Below are positions 32,573-43,332 of a stretch of 64,000 nucleotides of DNA, piece after piece; position 1 is the first letter of the stretch; each line of letters begins with the position of its first letter. Below the pieces are notes generated by a model. That model was not told where the DNA came from, made no database searches, and was given only the letters and a program-made list of their open reading frames with translations. This stretch comes from Euglena gracilis (Eukaryota; Euglenida; Euglenophyceae; Euglenales), in the NCBI GenBank assembly GCA_039621445.1, contig CP154957.1, positions 3,032,504 through 3,096,503 on the forward strand. Reading direction: 5' to 3'. The translations under genes and the position numbers were made by a program.

Positions 32573-32668
32573 CCCCCCCCGGGGCAATTGACGCCCCCGG
32601 GCAATTGTCCCCCCCCCCCGTGCTGCCCGATTTTTCGCGGGACAATTGCCCGGGGGGGGGGGGGCGGG
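32573..32668. mobile_element. CAATTG element, copy A
   Basis: A short element with outer C and G runs and inverted boxes (ggcaattgacgcccccgg against gacaattgcccgg), inserted in an ATT repeat. Relatives are at 37408-37555, 37745-37890 and 63551-63646. Copies A and B differ more here than in the flanks. Confidence 0.7.
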
Positions 32669-32987
32669 TTTATTATTATTATTATTATTATTTATTATTT
32701 TGTTTTGTTTTTCCAAAAAAAACACAAAAAATCAATGACAGAGATTCAAACGCTTTGGAGGCAACGGTGCTGGGGCCGCCCACCATGGAGGACAATTTAT
32801 TCGTGTCTGGGTGAGATAGCCTGATAGCGAGGGAGAGGGACTGGGGGGTGAGGGGTTTCGCATCTGAGGGAGTTTGTTTTGGTCAGCCGGTTTTTTTTTT
32901 TTTGTCATTCAGCTGGGAAACGAATTTTTTGTCTAAGTTCGATTTTCATCCAGGTGTCCAACTGCCAATTATGTGACCCCCCTGCAG

Positions 32988-33152
32988 GGCATCAGAAGCT
33001 TGGAGTTTCCAGAGGGCCGGAGAACGTTGCCGCCAATCTCAACGAGGTCCCCTGGATTTTGCTCGTCGATCCTAAAGCGTCCCCGTATCTCTTTAAGAAA
33101 CCTTCCTTCCAGGACCGTCCAGGGATCACCTTCCACAGCAGACCTTCATTTA
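32988..33152 (+). CDS. Internal exon in copy A, unknown product
   Basis: Between an acceptor (gacccccctgcag) and a donor (gtatgt) the frame reads HQKLGVSRGPENVAANLNEV, then PWILLVDPKASPYLFKKPSF and QDRPGITFHSRPSF. The exon starts with two bases completing a codon and ends in phase 1. Amino-acid composition is protein-like. No family is recognised. Copy B is cut by the window end at 64000. Confidence 0.55.
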
Positions 33153-33300
33153 GTATGTATCACCAAAAAATTTACGTGTCACATGTATGTATCACAGCCT
33201 AAAAATTAATGTATCGTATATGTATCACCAAAAAAATTTTAATGTATCACATATGTATCACCAAAAAAAATTAATGCATCACAGATACGTTGTGATACGC
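33153..33300. repeat. Tandem repeat of ATGTATCACCAAAAAA units
   Basis: Four decaying units of about 33-37 bp (atgtatcaccaaaaaaatt, then aatgtatcacat) start right at the donor of the 32988 exon. Confidence 0.8.
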
Positions 33301-34230
33301 ACTAAATGGCGGTCTGTTCCACAGCCAGGAAATTTTTTACCGGCAGTCTGGCTTCTTTTTTGAGGAAATTGCCCATAGCACTCCTGGGGTGGGTGCTGTG
33401 GGCAGGCAGGGGGTAGGCACTTTCGACCCCCCGGGGTGGGGGGCTGGGGTTTGGGATGCGTGGTGATGGAGCAAACCCCGACACTGAAAGTGCCGGGGGC
33501 CCAAAATAGTCACTTTGAAGAAGTTTGGCTTGCAGGCACTGCGGTCCAAAAACTGATCCTCTGGGGGGGCAGGCTTCAATTTTAGGGTGGGGGGGGGGTC
33601 TGGACCCCCCCACCTAAAAAAAGTGGCACAGTCCAAATGATCAATTTTCGGCCCAGCGCGATGCGCCAGGCCGAAAATTTTTGACCCCCAAACAGCCAAA
33701 AGTGCCATTTTGGGCATTTTTTGGGGGCAAAAATGAAAAAATCTTCAGCACAAAGTGCCAGAAGGAAAAAATTAACCTTTTTGGGGGGGGTCCCGGGTGA
33801 CTCCCTGGGTCGGTCCGGACCCCCCTCCAGTCCAGGAGGGGGAGGGACACCACCCCCCACCTAAACTCTGCACACTCTCTTAATATCGAACCCTGCCCGC
33901 GGGGTGCCTGCTCACCCCAGAGCACAATACGCCCCCTCCCCCTGGGTGGGAAAACGAGTTTGTCTTCAAAGCGGGAGGCTGAGAGTTTGGTTCTGATTTG
34001 GTTTGAAAAAATTGTGTATGAATTTTCAAAAAGGTGGGAACCACAGGATGCAATTTCGTTCAGGATTTTTCCCAAAAGTTTTTTTCTGTTCAGTGCCCCC
34101 CTGGTGTCCCTCTGAAACCTGCCCCGAATGGCTCTGAAATCAGCAATGTCGTTGGCGGACACGTGGAAGGTTTTCCCACGCAATGCATCGCTGGGTCTCC
34201 CCAACGTCCTCCGCGGCCGACCCGGCGCAG
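33301..34230. other. No supported gene until the next exon
   Basis: Contains a relative of the ggcaggcac hairpin (33375-33425) and several C/G-run cores. The text gcccagcgcgatgcgccaggc (33652-33672) forms a local dyad. Confidence 0.4.
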
Positions 34231-34286
34231 TGGCGCTCGGTCGCCCACGTGATGCGCTCGTTCAACGTCCATTTCGCGCCCCGCAA
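34231..34286 (+). CDS. Exon, unknown product
   Basis: It reads WRSVAHVMRSFNVHFAPRK with C-ending codons, after a possible acceptor (gacccggcgcag) and before a donor-like gtacct. The same frame is open and GC-rich upstream (TSSAADPAQ), so the real start may be earlier, at about 34196. It follows the duplicated exons in the same orientation and may belong to the same gene. Confidence 0.5.
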
Positions 34287-35849
34287 GTACCTTGCATGGG
34301 CTCGGGCAGCCCGCACCGCACCCAGTCCAGGGATCCCCAAAAAAATCCCGGAAGCAAACATTACGAGATAAGGCAGCCTCACACGAGTCCCCGCCCCCAA
34401 GGGGCCCACCGATATTATGGAGGCGGTGGTTCCAAGAGACTGATGGATTTTGGCTTTTTTCCCCTTCCGCTCCCACGTTCTGCTGGTTGAATTTCGGTTG
34501 TTTTCGATGTGTGGATGCGCCGTGCACACCCTCGCTGGAGGGTTTTTGGTTGGGGTTGAGGTTTGGAAATAGGGGAAGGTTTTTTTAGGCCTAGATTTGA
34601 CCAAACCGCCTAAATTTTGTCCTGACCTTGTCCCAGTTTTCGGTCCAATGCCGGCCTGATATTTCCCAATTTTACCCAACTCGACATCCAGAAAACCACC
34701 CAAAACCGGTGATTTGGGTGATTCTCTGGACTGCCCACCTGAATATTGCCCATGATGCTTTGGCTTGTAGTAGTAGTAGTAGTAGCAGTAGTAGTAGTAG
34801 TTTTAGTTTGGGGGAGCGGACCCTGCCTCATATTAGTGGGCACTAGTAGGCTGTTGTAGGCTGTCATGTGTAATTCATAAAATATGGATTATGTATAACA
34901 TGTGGATATGTAATTCATACCATACGTCGCCTTTGATGGCACGTCATTGTGTCTCTTTTGTTTGAAGAGTTGTCAGAAAGGGGCCGTGGGAGAAATTCAT
35001 GAGAAAGATTTGGGGGAAATTCGGATGATTTCCTGGCATTTGGACCTCCGCTGTGTGATACGTGACCCCTAGGGCATCGCTGAAGCCAGCGGGACCTCGG
35101 CCGGAACCGGGGAAGATTCTTTTCCCAGCCCTGGATAATTTGGGAGTAATAATTACGTTTTGACACGCATGTGTTCCGCCCTCCCAAGTGTCAAAAATAA
35201 AAGTATCGTAAAAGTATCCCAAGTATCAAAAAGTATCTTTCTTCAGCTGGGGCTCAGAGCATTACCACGCTGAAATGCCTCCCTTTTATGTGCAAAATTC
35301 AGACACACATAGGCAGGGGGGGTCAGACGTGGCTTAAGTTTGTGAGGTTCTTTGTGAGGTGAGGTTCTTCACTCATGAGCTCATGAGTACATCCTCACTG
35401 CTCAAATTTTGGCTTATCCGCTGTTGAAGTTTTTGGCTTATCCACAGTTCTCCATAATTATCTGTAGTTATCCGTCTCAGGATAAGCATTGATGGGGGTG
35501 CCCTGTTCCAAGTAAATTTAAACCTACTCATAAAAGAGAATGGATTTGGACAACCCAATGGATTTGGATGTGCAGGGTATTAAGTGACGGGGAGGAGGGG
35601 GAGGGGTTTTCTGCACCCCCTCTCCCCTTCTGCAAAAAAAAATTTAGGCGCAGAGTACCGTAAAAAAAATTGTGGCCTTGAAAAAAGGCCCAAAAAATCA
35701 CTTTTTTCGCGCACGTTTTTTTGAGAATCGGTCAAGGCACACACCAAAAAAATTTTCATTTTTCAACTGAAAATTTTTTGGGGGGTGGGTCATGGACCCC
35801 CCCCCTCCGTCCGAAGGGGGGTCTGGACCGCCTTCCCCCCTGGATGGCT
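34287..35849. other. No supported gene; small repeats
   Basis: A TAG/TAGC trinucleotide tract lies at 34768-34802. AAAGTATC repeats lie at 35195-35240. Four ttatcc phrases lie at 35411-35471. Nothing else stands out. Confidence 0.5.
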
Positions 35850-36155
35850 AATTTCAGGCCATTTTTTGCCAGTTTTGGCTGCATCTGGCTGCCTTGTGCT
35901 TTCGACTGCTTATGTCTTGTCTTGTTTTGGGCACTTTTAGCAACTTTTGGGCCACTTTTGACCACTGTTGTGCCACACTTGGTCATTTTCTGGCTACTTC
36001 TGACTGCTTTTGGTCCTTTTTTTTTGGCCCTTATTTAGCCAGTTTTGGCTCCTTCTTACCGCTTTTGGCAACTTTTGACCATTTCTGGCAACCTCTGGCT
36101 GCCTTTGAACACTTTCACCTTCCAGCTGCTTCTGGTTGCCTTTGCTGCCTTGGTG
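35850..36155. repeat. Degenerate TTTTGGCCACTT minisatellite
   Basis: Irregular repetition of (c/g)ttttggc(c)actt over about 300 bp, related to the cores of the 31629 and 62606 elements. The Phe/Leu/Trp-rich frame through it is an artefact. Confidence 0.7.
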
Positions 36156-36888
36156 ATTTTCTGTGACATATTTCTCATTTTCGGTGTTTCTGGGGCGATA
36201 TTATGATAAATCTTTCTGTTCTCATCATTTCCAGCCATTTCTGGATGGGTATTCCCAGCCGACACAAGCCTTTTTGCAACAGCAGATAACTACGGATAAC
36301 GACAAGCAAAAATTTGACCCCCCAACTCCGAACAAGCACCAATCCCTTGCTTGGAATGAAAGAACATCGACCGAAAGGAGGCACCCTGCATCGAGGGACG
36401 ACTCTCACGAGAGAGGCGTTGCTTCGCCAAGTGGTTTGCCGGTGTGCCAGCAACGTTGTGTTTGTTTGTGGGTATGACCTCATACTCCAATCAGAATGAT
36501 TCCAAAAAAAACCGGTGTGCTCGGATGAAATTGCTAATTCCATTGCCAGTGCAGGGGTTTCTTTAAGCTGGATTGGGTGGGGGGGGGTCTAGACAGCCAG
36601 GATCAGTAAGTAACAGTCGGGCTGGGATGGGATATACCAGAGCATTCTGATTTTGGATCACCATTTTGCGTAGTGTTGCACAACCATTTTTTCTCAATCA
36701 TTACGCTCTCGTGAAACCATGATGTCCGAGAAATTGTGGTTAGTACGTGGCAATCGCTCCACCAAAGGCCCAACGAGGTGTGTTATTTTTACAAGCTTCG
36801 CTTTGCACTGTGTTTGCCATTTTATGCGTTGGTTGTGCCCATTGCTTTACTCCCTCATACCACAATTCACGTGCCCGGTTTCACACAG
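36156..36888. other. No supported gene
   Basis: At 36551 a CAGGGGTTTCTTTAAGC sequence looks like the left end of the CAGGGG family, but no partner end or flank repeat is found, so it may be truncated. Confidence 0.4.
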
Positions 36889-36938
36889 TAACTGAGAACA
36901 ACGTCGATGGCTACAAGTGGCTCCGGGTTCGGATGGGA
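36889..36938 (+). CDS. Candidate short internal exon, unknown
   Basis: Between an acceptor (cggtttcacacag) and a donor (gtagca) a 50-nt segment reads TENNVDGYKWLRVRMG. It is too short to identify. Confidence 0.35.
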
Positions 36939-37407
36939 GTAGCACAGGCCCTTGTGAAAGTTTCGTTTTTTCGGGATCGTTCTGACATCTGCCTTGGATT
37001 TTTTTTTAGGTTCTTTTGAGGGGGGACTTTTGATTGCACATAAGTCCGCGTGGGACATTTTTTTGCCAAGGAGAGGTAGGGACCTCCCCTCGGCAAATGG
37101 TTACCAAGGGCCCACTCGGGCTCAAATGGAGTCTGAAAATCATAAAACCGAACAACGTTATATGTATCACAAACGTTTTTTTAATCATATACAATATAAT
37201 ACGTAATATGTGTGTGCATAAAAATAGTGCACACACACATATAAAAATTTATATGTAAACGTGTGTGGGTGCGTGTGTGTTTGTATGTAAAATACATTTT
37301 ATACGCCCTCCCCCCCAGGGCCCTGTAGTTGTAGGCAAGGGGGGTCGTGTGGTGGGACCGGGTCCGACATTCAGGGGAAGTTGGAGTTATGGATGGAGAT
37401 AGGGTTA
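36939..37407. other. No supported gene
   Basis: The TATA/TGTG-rich patch at 37160-37285 is followed by text resembling the left flank of the telomere-motif element (cctcccccccagggcc, ggagatagggtta). Confidence 0.4.
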
Positions 37408-37890
37408 CCCCCCCCCCCCGGGCAATTGACGCCCCCCCCCCCGGGCAATTGACGCCCCCGGGCAATTGTCACCCCTGGCTGTGCTGGCCAATTTGTCACC
37501 CCGGGAAATTGTCACCCCCCCCCTCCGTGCTGCCCAATTTGTCACCCCCCCCACAGAAGATGTCTGTGAACTTTCTTTTCGCCGACACGACCCGATTGGT
37601 CTTCTATTTCGCTACAACGTGCTAAGAACTGTCACATACCAAATGATCTGCACAATATCACAACCATAGCTGCATTTTTGTGTGTTCATTTGTGTTTCAG
37701 ATGGTGTTCTTGGTCATTTGGTTTTAATGTGACCTATATGGGTGGGCAATTGACGCCCCCGGGTAATTGACGCCCCCGGGCAATTGTCACCCCCCTCTGT
37801 GCTGGCCAAATTGTCACCCCAGGAAATTGTCACCCTCCTCCGTGCTGCCCAATTTGTCGCGTGACAATTGCCGGGGGGGGGGGGGGCGGG
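37408..37890. mobile_element. Cluster of CAATTG elements inside a telomere-motif element
   Basis: Two CAATTG units (37408-37555 and 37745-37890) flank a unique 190-bp insert. The outside flanks are agggtta and ttgggttccgacc, which together form the left end of the telomere-motif element (37891-38120 is the rest). The cluster therefore inserted into that element. The insert contains ATGTCTGTGAACTTTC opening a 20-codon frame (MSVNFLFADTTR), probably captured host sequence. Confidence 0.6.
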
Positions 37891-38120
37891 TTGGGTTCCG
37901 ACCAGCTTCCCAGACCACCCTATTTAGGAATTTAGGCAGAACTTAGGCCGCATTACGGACCCAATTAGTCCGAACTTAGGTCGAATTCCGGCATTTTTTT
38001 TTAAAGACAAACGGGTGTGAAAAAAAAATCCCGAATGGAAACCTGATTTCCGGCCAAACTTGGTCCCTAAATTGGGCCAATTTTTGGCGCACCAAACTGA
38101 ACCCCAACCCTTAAAAATTC
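37891..38120. mobile_element. Telomere-motif element (copy 2, left end displaced)
   Basis: Blocks ttccgacc, ttaggaatttagg, ggccgcattacggaccc, gggccaatttttggcgc and accccaaccc follow the order of 136-360 with about 75-80% identity by eye. Confidence 0.65.
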
Positions 38121-38243
38121 CTTTAAAAAAAAATGCTCAATGCCCCCCCCCAGGGAGGCCATTTAGCATCTCCAGGGGGGGTCGACAAAGCTCTTTGGGT
38201 TATTGATGGAATAGGGTTAGGGTTGGGGCTAGACAAGCATCAT

Positions 38244-38285
38244 GGCCCGTGCTAACGCACGGGCCGGATAGCCCGTTTCACGGGC
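38244..38285. repeat. Two adjacent hairpins (GGCCCGTG..CACGGGCC and GCCCGTTTCACGGGC)
   Basis: GGCCCGTG and CGCACGGGCC form an 8-bp stem around ctaacg. GCCCG and CGGGC form a second stem around tttca. They stand at the edge of a 150-bp GC-rich island. Confidence 0.6.
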
Positions 38286-38455
38286 CACATTTCTACACCA
38301 GGCGCGCCGTCCAACTCGGCGGCGTCGACGCCACTCGACCCCCCCACGGCGGAAATCGCGTCGCCGTTCGCCGGAACGCGGATGCGTAGACCGTTACATC
38401 GCTCCCGTAAGTAAGTGGGTAAAGTCAGGCGTAATTTTGGGCCTAACTTGTACAC
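38252..38455 (-). CDS. Uncertain GC-rich minus-strand ORF
   Basis: A 67-codon frame in a GC island, with LRIRVPANGDAISAVGGSSG. The matching plus strand is not open. There is no start or splice support. Confidence 0.2.
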   Translation of the reverse strand: MYKLGPKLRLTLPTYLRERCNGLRIRVPANGDAISAVGGSSGVDAAELDGAPGVEMWPVKRAIRPVR

Positions 38456-39948
38456 CTAACGCTATTCTATAAAATAGGTTTTGAATTAGGCCTAACCCCT
38501 AACCCTTACCCTGTTCCATCAAGAACGCATAAAAAAAATTTCGACTCCGATGGGAATGCTCAAAGGCCCCCCGGGAGCATCCAAAGATTGCTGAAAGCAT
38601 CCCCAATATCTCTATGTATGTATGCATTTGTATGCACATCCATTTTTTATGTCACCGGGCAAAAAAAAAATCAAAAAATGACATACATTCCTCCTGGCGG
38701 TTTTTTTTTTTAGCGTTGAGGACCGCCCTAATCCAGGCAATCGGACCCGAATAGACTCATTTTAGGCGGGCAAATATCTGCCGCAAGCAGGTGGCACCCC
38801 CCAGGGAGGGGGGTTAAGTGCCTGTCCCCCCACAGCTTGGCCGAGTCCAGCCTGTCCAACAGTTGGCATTTCTCAAAGCTTTCATTGTCGCAAAATTTCA
38901 AAAAGAAAAAGAAACGCCACGACCCCCGGCGGTGATGTTCAGTCATTTCACGGCGGCCTGGGCCTGACCCGCCCGCCGAAACTGCCAGCGCCCCGGAGGA
39001 GGACCCGACTCCGTTCTGCAGGTCCGCCGAGGGGCCCCGTCGGTTGCCACCTGACAACCAATGACAACCGAACTCGGGGACGCTTTCGACCGGTGAGGAC
39101 CCTACTCCTGGGATTTATCCCGTGGGTCAGGGAGGGGCTCTCTGGCTGGCCAGCACTTGTTTTCCAGCCAGATCTCCCAGACTGCAGACCCCGGGGGGAC
39201 GGGGTCGAGGGGTAATAAAGGGCAGCCTGGCGAAGCCGGGCTGGGCTGAAAGGGGGTTTAAAATGGTACCTGTGAGGGTTTTGGGGGGGGGTACCTTAAA
39301 TTTTGGCTGAGAACCAGCGCCAGAGTTGGGGGGGGGGGGGCAAAACACATTGATTTTGAGCCATTTTAGCAAAAGTGGCCTGAGGGAAAGACGGAGGAGG
39401 GGTAGGAAGTGAATGATGTTTTTTTGATAAGTGACTGACTGGTTTTTTGAAACCCAACCCAGCAGCATCCATGCATTTTTTTTAGTTCCACGGGTCCAGC
39501 CGGGCAGCCGATTGGACCCCCCCCCCGGGAATTTCTTAAGCCGGAGGCCAACCCCACAGGCACCGAGCATTTGGCCGATACTTTGCACATTTGATGCATA
39601 TGTTAGTGCATGTTTGGCTGCTTATTGCCCCCCCCCCCAGGGTGGGGCTGTATTCTCTGGTGAAGCCATATTTCTGTCTCGCATTTTCCTGCCTTCTGAT
39701 CACCACCAGATTTTCATTTAGTGCGCTACGGAAAAAAATTTTCTGCGTCGCATGCGCCGCGGAAGTTTTGTGACCGCAGGTGTGCCATGGCATAAATTTG
39801 ATTGCGCGCCCCATGCACCGCGGAAAAAAGAAATTGTGCTGCGGCAAGCTTCGCCGCAGCGCACTAAATGAAAGTCTGATCACCACGCTTTTGGGTTGTC
39901 AGGTACCTCTTTGGAGAGGGGCGTTTACGTCGTGTTTTCTGCCCGCAG
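38456..39948. other. No firm gene; GC island at 38930-39060
   Basis: The 130-bp GC-rich island is open on the minus strand (GPSADLQNGVGSSSGALAV), but splice context is poor. Elements of the CCAGCC phrase family occur at 39150 and 39490. The stretch 39716-39870 has two inverted phrases (ttcatttagtgcgctacgg and gcgcactaaatgaaagt), forming a foldback of about 150 bp. Confidence 0.4.
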
Positions 39949-40020
39949 AGAAATTGTCATTTCCCTTGCGGACCTGGTGGACGAGTACTCCGACGCCTGT
40001 GCTCTGGTGCGCAGCTGGAG
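39949..40020 (+). CDS. Internal exon, unknown product
   Basis: A 72-nt open segment between acceptor (tttctgcccgcag) and donor (gtgtct) reads EIVISLADLVDEYSDACALV then RSW. It is helical and amphipathic in appearance. It starts with one base completing a codon and ends in phase 2. It could be an upstream exon of the LRR gene, but no bridging exon is seen. Confidence 0.5.
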
Positions 40021-41774
40021 GTGTCTGGTGCCCCTCGCCGTGCAATCTTTCAAACTGTTTCCTCTTGTCAACCTTGTCCAGTCAAACACATTCCAACGTG
40101 CAGTTCACACCAGGGGGATTTTGGAGCGATTTGAAGTGGCCAAAAATGCCAACACAGTGCTGAAACCGTGGGGGAAAGTGGTCAAATTGCATTTATTTTG
40201 GGCCATTTTTGGATCATACGAACTTCTTTCTGAGCAAAATTTCAAGAATCCTGCACTCATGTGTTATATATGCACCCATATGCAAATAGCTTCTTTGTAT
40301 TGCACAAATATGTTGGCATACAAATGTTCAAACAGTTTCCCCTCGGATCTTATTTTGGCGGGATCAAATTGTTTGGGCCAATACATTTGCTGCCCTTCAA
40401 AGTGGGATCACACAGCATTTCACGCGCCTGTGTTGTGTCAGCGATTGTGGGTAGCCTTTCGTTGCAGGAGGGGACCCCCCCAGGAAGGTGGCCCATCCAG
40501 CACCTCTTCCAACACCTCCCAGTCAGGCTGTGGACCCCCCCGCCAGAGGGTTGCTGAAGTAAAGTTCGGCCCAGCGAAGGCGGGCTGGACGGAGAAGAAT
40601 TTTAGCGCAAACAATTCTAATGGGGTCATTGTTTCAGCACTTGCAGATTTGGACTCCCCGAAAGTTTTGCCCTTTTTTTGCAGGAATGGGTGGGAAAAAT
40701 TGACACAGTTTTGTTCAATTTGATGGGACTGTGAAAAATCTCAAAATTTTTGGGGAGCTATCACCACCCAAATAATACCCTCCCCCCTTGGGCCGGGACC
40801 TCCGGCAAAAGAATAACACTCCGGGGGCATTATTTGGAAGGGGGTTTACTCAAAGCCAGTCGTACCGTTGCAATATGCTGGCGTGAAATGCATGCAGCGG
40901 GGATTTGGTTTGCCCTCAAGATGATTGATTCAGATTCATGTGTCAGAACCACAAAAAACCTGAAAAACGGCACCGAAAAATCACCAATTTAGAAAAAAAA
41001 ATCTTAAAAGTGGCCACAACGTGCCACACCACTCAAAGTGAGGCCTTTTCTGCCAGGAGACCCAGCATTGCATTTCCGAAGCACTTGGAAGAAATGACAC
41101 AAACAAACAACTCCCCTCTCCCTGCTCCTCAGGTGGGGATTTTCAGGAAAAATGCACAAGGGGTTGTTGTTTGGGGAGAGTTTTGTTCACAAGACAGAGG
41201 TCTTTTCAATTGCATTCACACAACCAGATAACCGATTGTGTCGGCAACTCTTGGCCCAGAGGCAACATCGCTACCGTCCCGGGTAACTCCTTCTGTTGCC
41301 GGTACCTTTTCTCTTCAGCAGCGGTGTCCTCGGCCTGGAGAACTATTTGAACGTCAGCTTACTTGGGCTCAGGGAAGTGCGGCATCGCCCCCTCCCCGGC
41401 CTGGGTTTCGTTGTTATTTCTTTTTCTTTCTTTTTTCCCACTGGCTTCAAGAGTTTTTTGGGCAAATTGGGAAGTGTTTTAGTTGGCAGTGTGCGGCAAG
41501 CTCTGGAGGTGTTGGTGTTGAGTTCTTTGTCTCCATTTGGTTGCAGAAAAATCCACAAACAGGATCTTGAGCTACCTATTTTGGGATAAATTGAAGGTTC
41601 CTCCAACTCGCAGGACTCAAGGAATGGCGCAAATTCTATTTACCCGTCCACTGAATTGTCACACCGGATGGTTATGCTCTAAAATTCTCAACATGCCACC
41701 CCCTGTTTTGACTTCCTGAAATGAACCAGTGAGACTTTTTGGCTATTCGTGCATTCCCCTGGGGGGAATACCAG
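40021..41774. other. No supported exon; one small element
   Basis: The inverted-repeat element at 40766-40845 is listed separately. Between 41310 and 41560 there are frames with LRR-like leucine spacing (for example LGLENYLNVSLLGLRE) after an acceptor ttctcttcag, but no frame is clearly preferred. Confidence 0.35.
40766..40845. mobile_element. Small inverted-repeat element (ACCCCYATCCAAA family), copy 2
   Basis: Left acccaaataataccctcccc and right gcattatttggaagggggt are imperfect inverted repeats around a GC core, as in 22802-22895. Confidence 0.6.
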
Positions 41775-41841
41775 CCCTGCCGCCGCAGGTGTTCGAGCTC
41801 TTCGGCCTGGTCGAAATCCAAGCCCGATGCAACTCAATATT
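41775..41841 (+). CDS. LRR gene, LRR-coding exon a
   Basis: After gggaataccag the frame reads LPPQVFELFGLVEIQARCNS, fitting the LRR pattern LPxxLxxLxxLxxLxLxxNxL. The donor is gtgtgc. The last two bases (TT) plus the first base of the exon at 44112 (G) make a leucine codon. The joined reading continues NSILTLPPEI, which is exactly the expected next repeat. That in-frame join is the main support. LRR proteins are protein-binding scaffolds; the partner here is unknown. Confidence 0.7.
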
Positions 41842-42039
41842 GTGTGCGTTGCTTGCTTGCCCAGGTTTCCAGGTTTCTCGGTGACCATCTCAATTTCACC
41901 GGATTGTTCGAAATTGTCAATATGCGACCAGGGATTCCTGAAGCCAAAGGGGACCTGGCCTCCCATGTGGGAGGGAGCAGCTCACACCATTGCTTAACAC
42001 TTGTCCCACCCCACCCGGGTGGGACAAGTCAGCCCCGGG

Positions 42040-42442
42040 GGGGGTGACTGACTGGTTTTCTCAGAGTGACTGACTGGTTTTCTGGCCAAGAACCCCCCCT
42101 CCGGGGGTGGGGTAGGCCCGAGAATGAAAAAGTGGCTGGCCCGGTGCCAAAGGCGCCAGAAATTTTCTGGATTTTTTGATTCTTTTTTTTGGCAAACGTT
42201 CATTGCCTCCTCGTCATTCAAGAGTGCCCGATCCCCCCGGGGGGGGGGGGGGGGGGGAAGTTGACGGAATGGTTTTTGGGGGTAAAGTGACTGACTGGTT
42301 TTTTGGGGTAAAGTGACTGACTGGTTTTTGGGGGTAAAGTGATTGACTGGTTTTTTTGGGGTAAAGTGACTGACTGGTTTTTTTCAGAGTGGAAAGTGAC
42401 CCTCCCTCCCCCCCCCGGGGGGGTCGCTAAGCAATGGTATGG
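42040..42442 (+). repeat. GTGACTGACTGG repeat array
   Basis: Two units lie at 42048-42090 and about five tandem units of 24-26 bp at 42260-42385 (gtgactgactggtttttt, then ggggtaaa). They are followed by gagtggaaagtgaccc, a C/G run and gctaagcaatggtatgg. The array ends with the same box that ends the 22255 and 25141 modules. Confidence 0.8.
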
Positions 42443-43078
42443 TCCAGCCAGCACCTTTTTTCCAGCCAGCAGCTCGCAGCCGGGCTGCCAACCCCCTCTC
42501 CGGGGGTGCAACAGCTTACCTCAGCCAGGCTGAGCCCGAAAACCATCGGCGCAACAGTCCCAAGTGAATTTAACGGTTTTTCGGGGGTTTTGGCTCAATT
42601 TTTTGGATTTCTGAAGTCCCAACCCAACTTGATTTTGGACTTTCCGACAGGCTTTGGGCACCAGTCGGATCCAGCCAAACAGGGCCAGACCCCCTTTGGA
42701 CCCCACCCCCAAGATCTTTAAGAGGGGGGTCCAGCCAGCTGAACTCCTTTTTCCAGCCAGCTGGTAAGACCCTCCTCCCCCGGGTGTCTTTCAATTACCT
42801 TGGGAGGGAAATTGTTTTAGTTCAGTTATATTTTTAATTACGTATTCGTTTACTTATTTTTTTGCCCCCCCCCGTGATGGATGGGCGTTCAAACGGTCTG
42901 CATTTCTTTGGGCTCGGGGGCAGCACAGGGTTCGATATAAGGAGGGTGTTTGGAGTACAGGTGAGAGGAGGGGGGTTTCCACCACCCCCCTCCTGGACCA
43001 GAGGATAGAGGGGGAGTCCGGACCCTCCCCCAACTGCCAAGGGCGGTCCAGGCGGACCTGGGGAAACCCGGGCGGGAT

Positions 43079-43332
43079 CAGGGGTTTTTTTTAGCCTTGG
43101 ACCCCCCCCGGGGGGGGGGGTCCGGCCGAGCCCCCCCCCAGAGGGGGGTGGGATATACTTTTCAGCACCTTCGGCGCCGAAAATTTTTGAAAAAGTGCTA
43201 TTTTTGGCATTTTTCGCAATTTTTGGCTTTTTTTTTTCGGAGGCAAAGTGAATGGATGCCCCCCCCCAGGGGGTGGGTGGGTGGGAGGAGTCCCCCTCCC
43301 CCCCCCCTCCCGTCTTAAAAAAAGAACCCCTG
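43079..43332. mobile_element. CAGGGG...CCCCTG element related to 26290-26523
   Basis: Ends are CAGGGGTTTTTTTTAGCC and CTTAAAAAAAGAACCCCTG. The flanks end in GGGAT on both sides (GGCGGGAT and CCTGGGAT, 5 of 8). The interior (agcaccttcggcgccgaaaa, aaaaagtgctatttttgg) matches the 26290 element in reverse orientation. Confidence 0.65.

Larger units (their letters stand above)
24955..33018. repeat. Segmental duplication, copy A (visible part)
   Basis: From ccattaagagctcagcac to ccagagggcc the sequence repeats at 55936-64000 in the same orientation, offset 30,985 at the left and 30,982 at the right. Identity by eye is about 98-99%, with differences concentrated in homopolymers, microsatellites and element ends. 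Homology starts abruptly at about 24955, and the upstream sequences are unrelated. It continues to the window edge, so the full length of the repeated unit is not seen. Confidence 0.95.

Noticed and set aside
34740-34860. Possible small structured RNA near the TAG tract
   Set aside because: No cloverleaf or conserved RNA motif could be drawn. The region is a plain trinucleotide repeat.
36551-36600. Left end of a further CAGGGG element
   Set aside because: The end matches, but no right end or matching flank was found. Possibly truncated, so not listed as an element.
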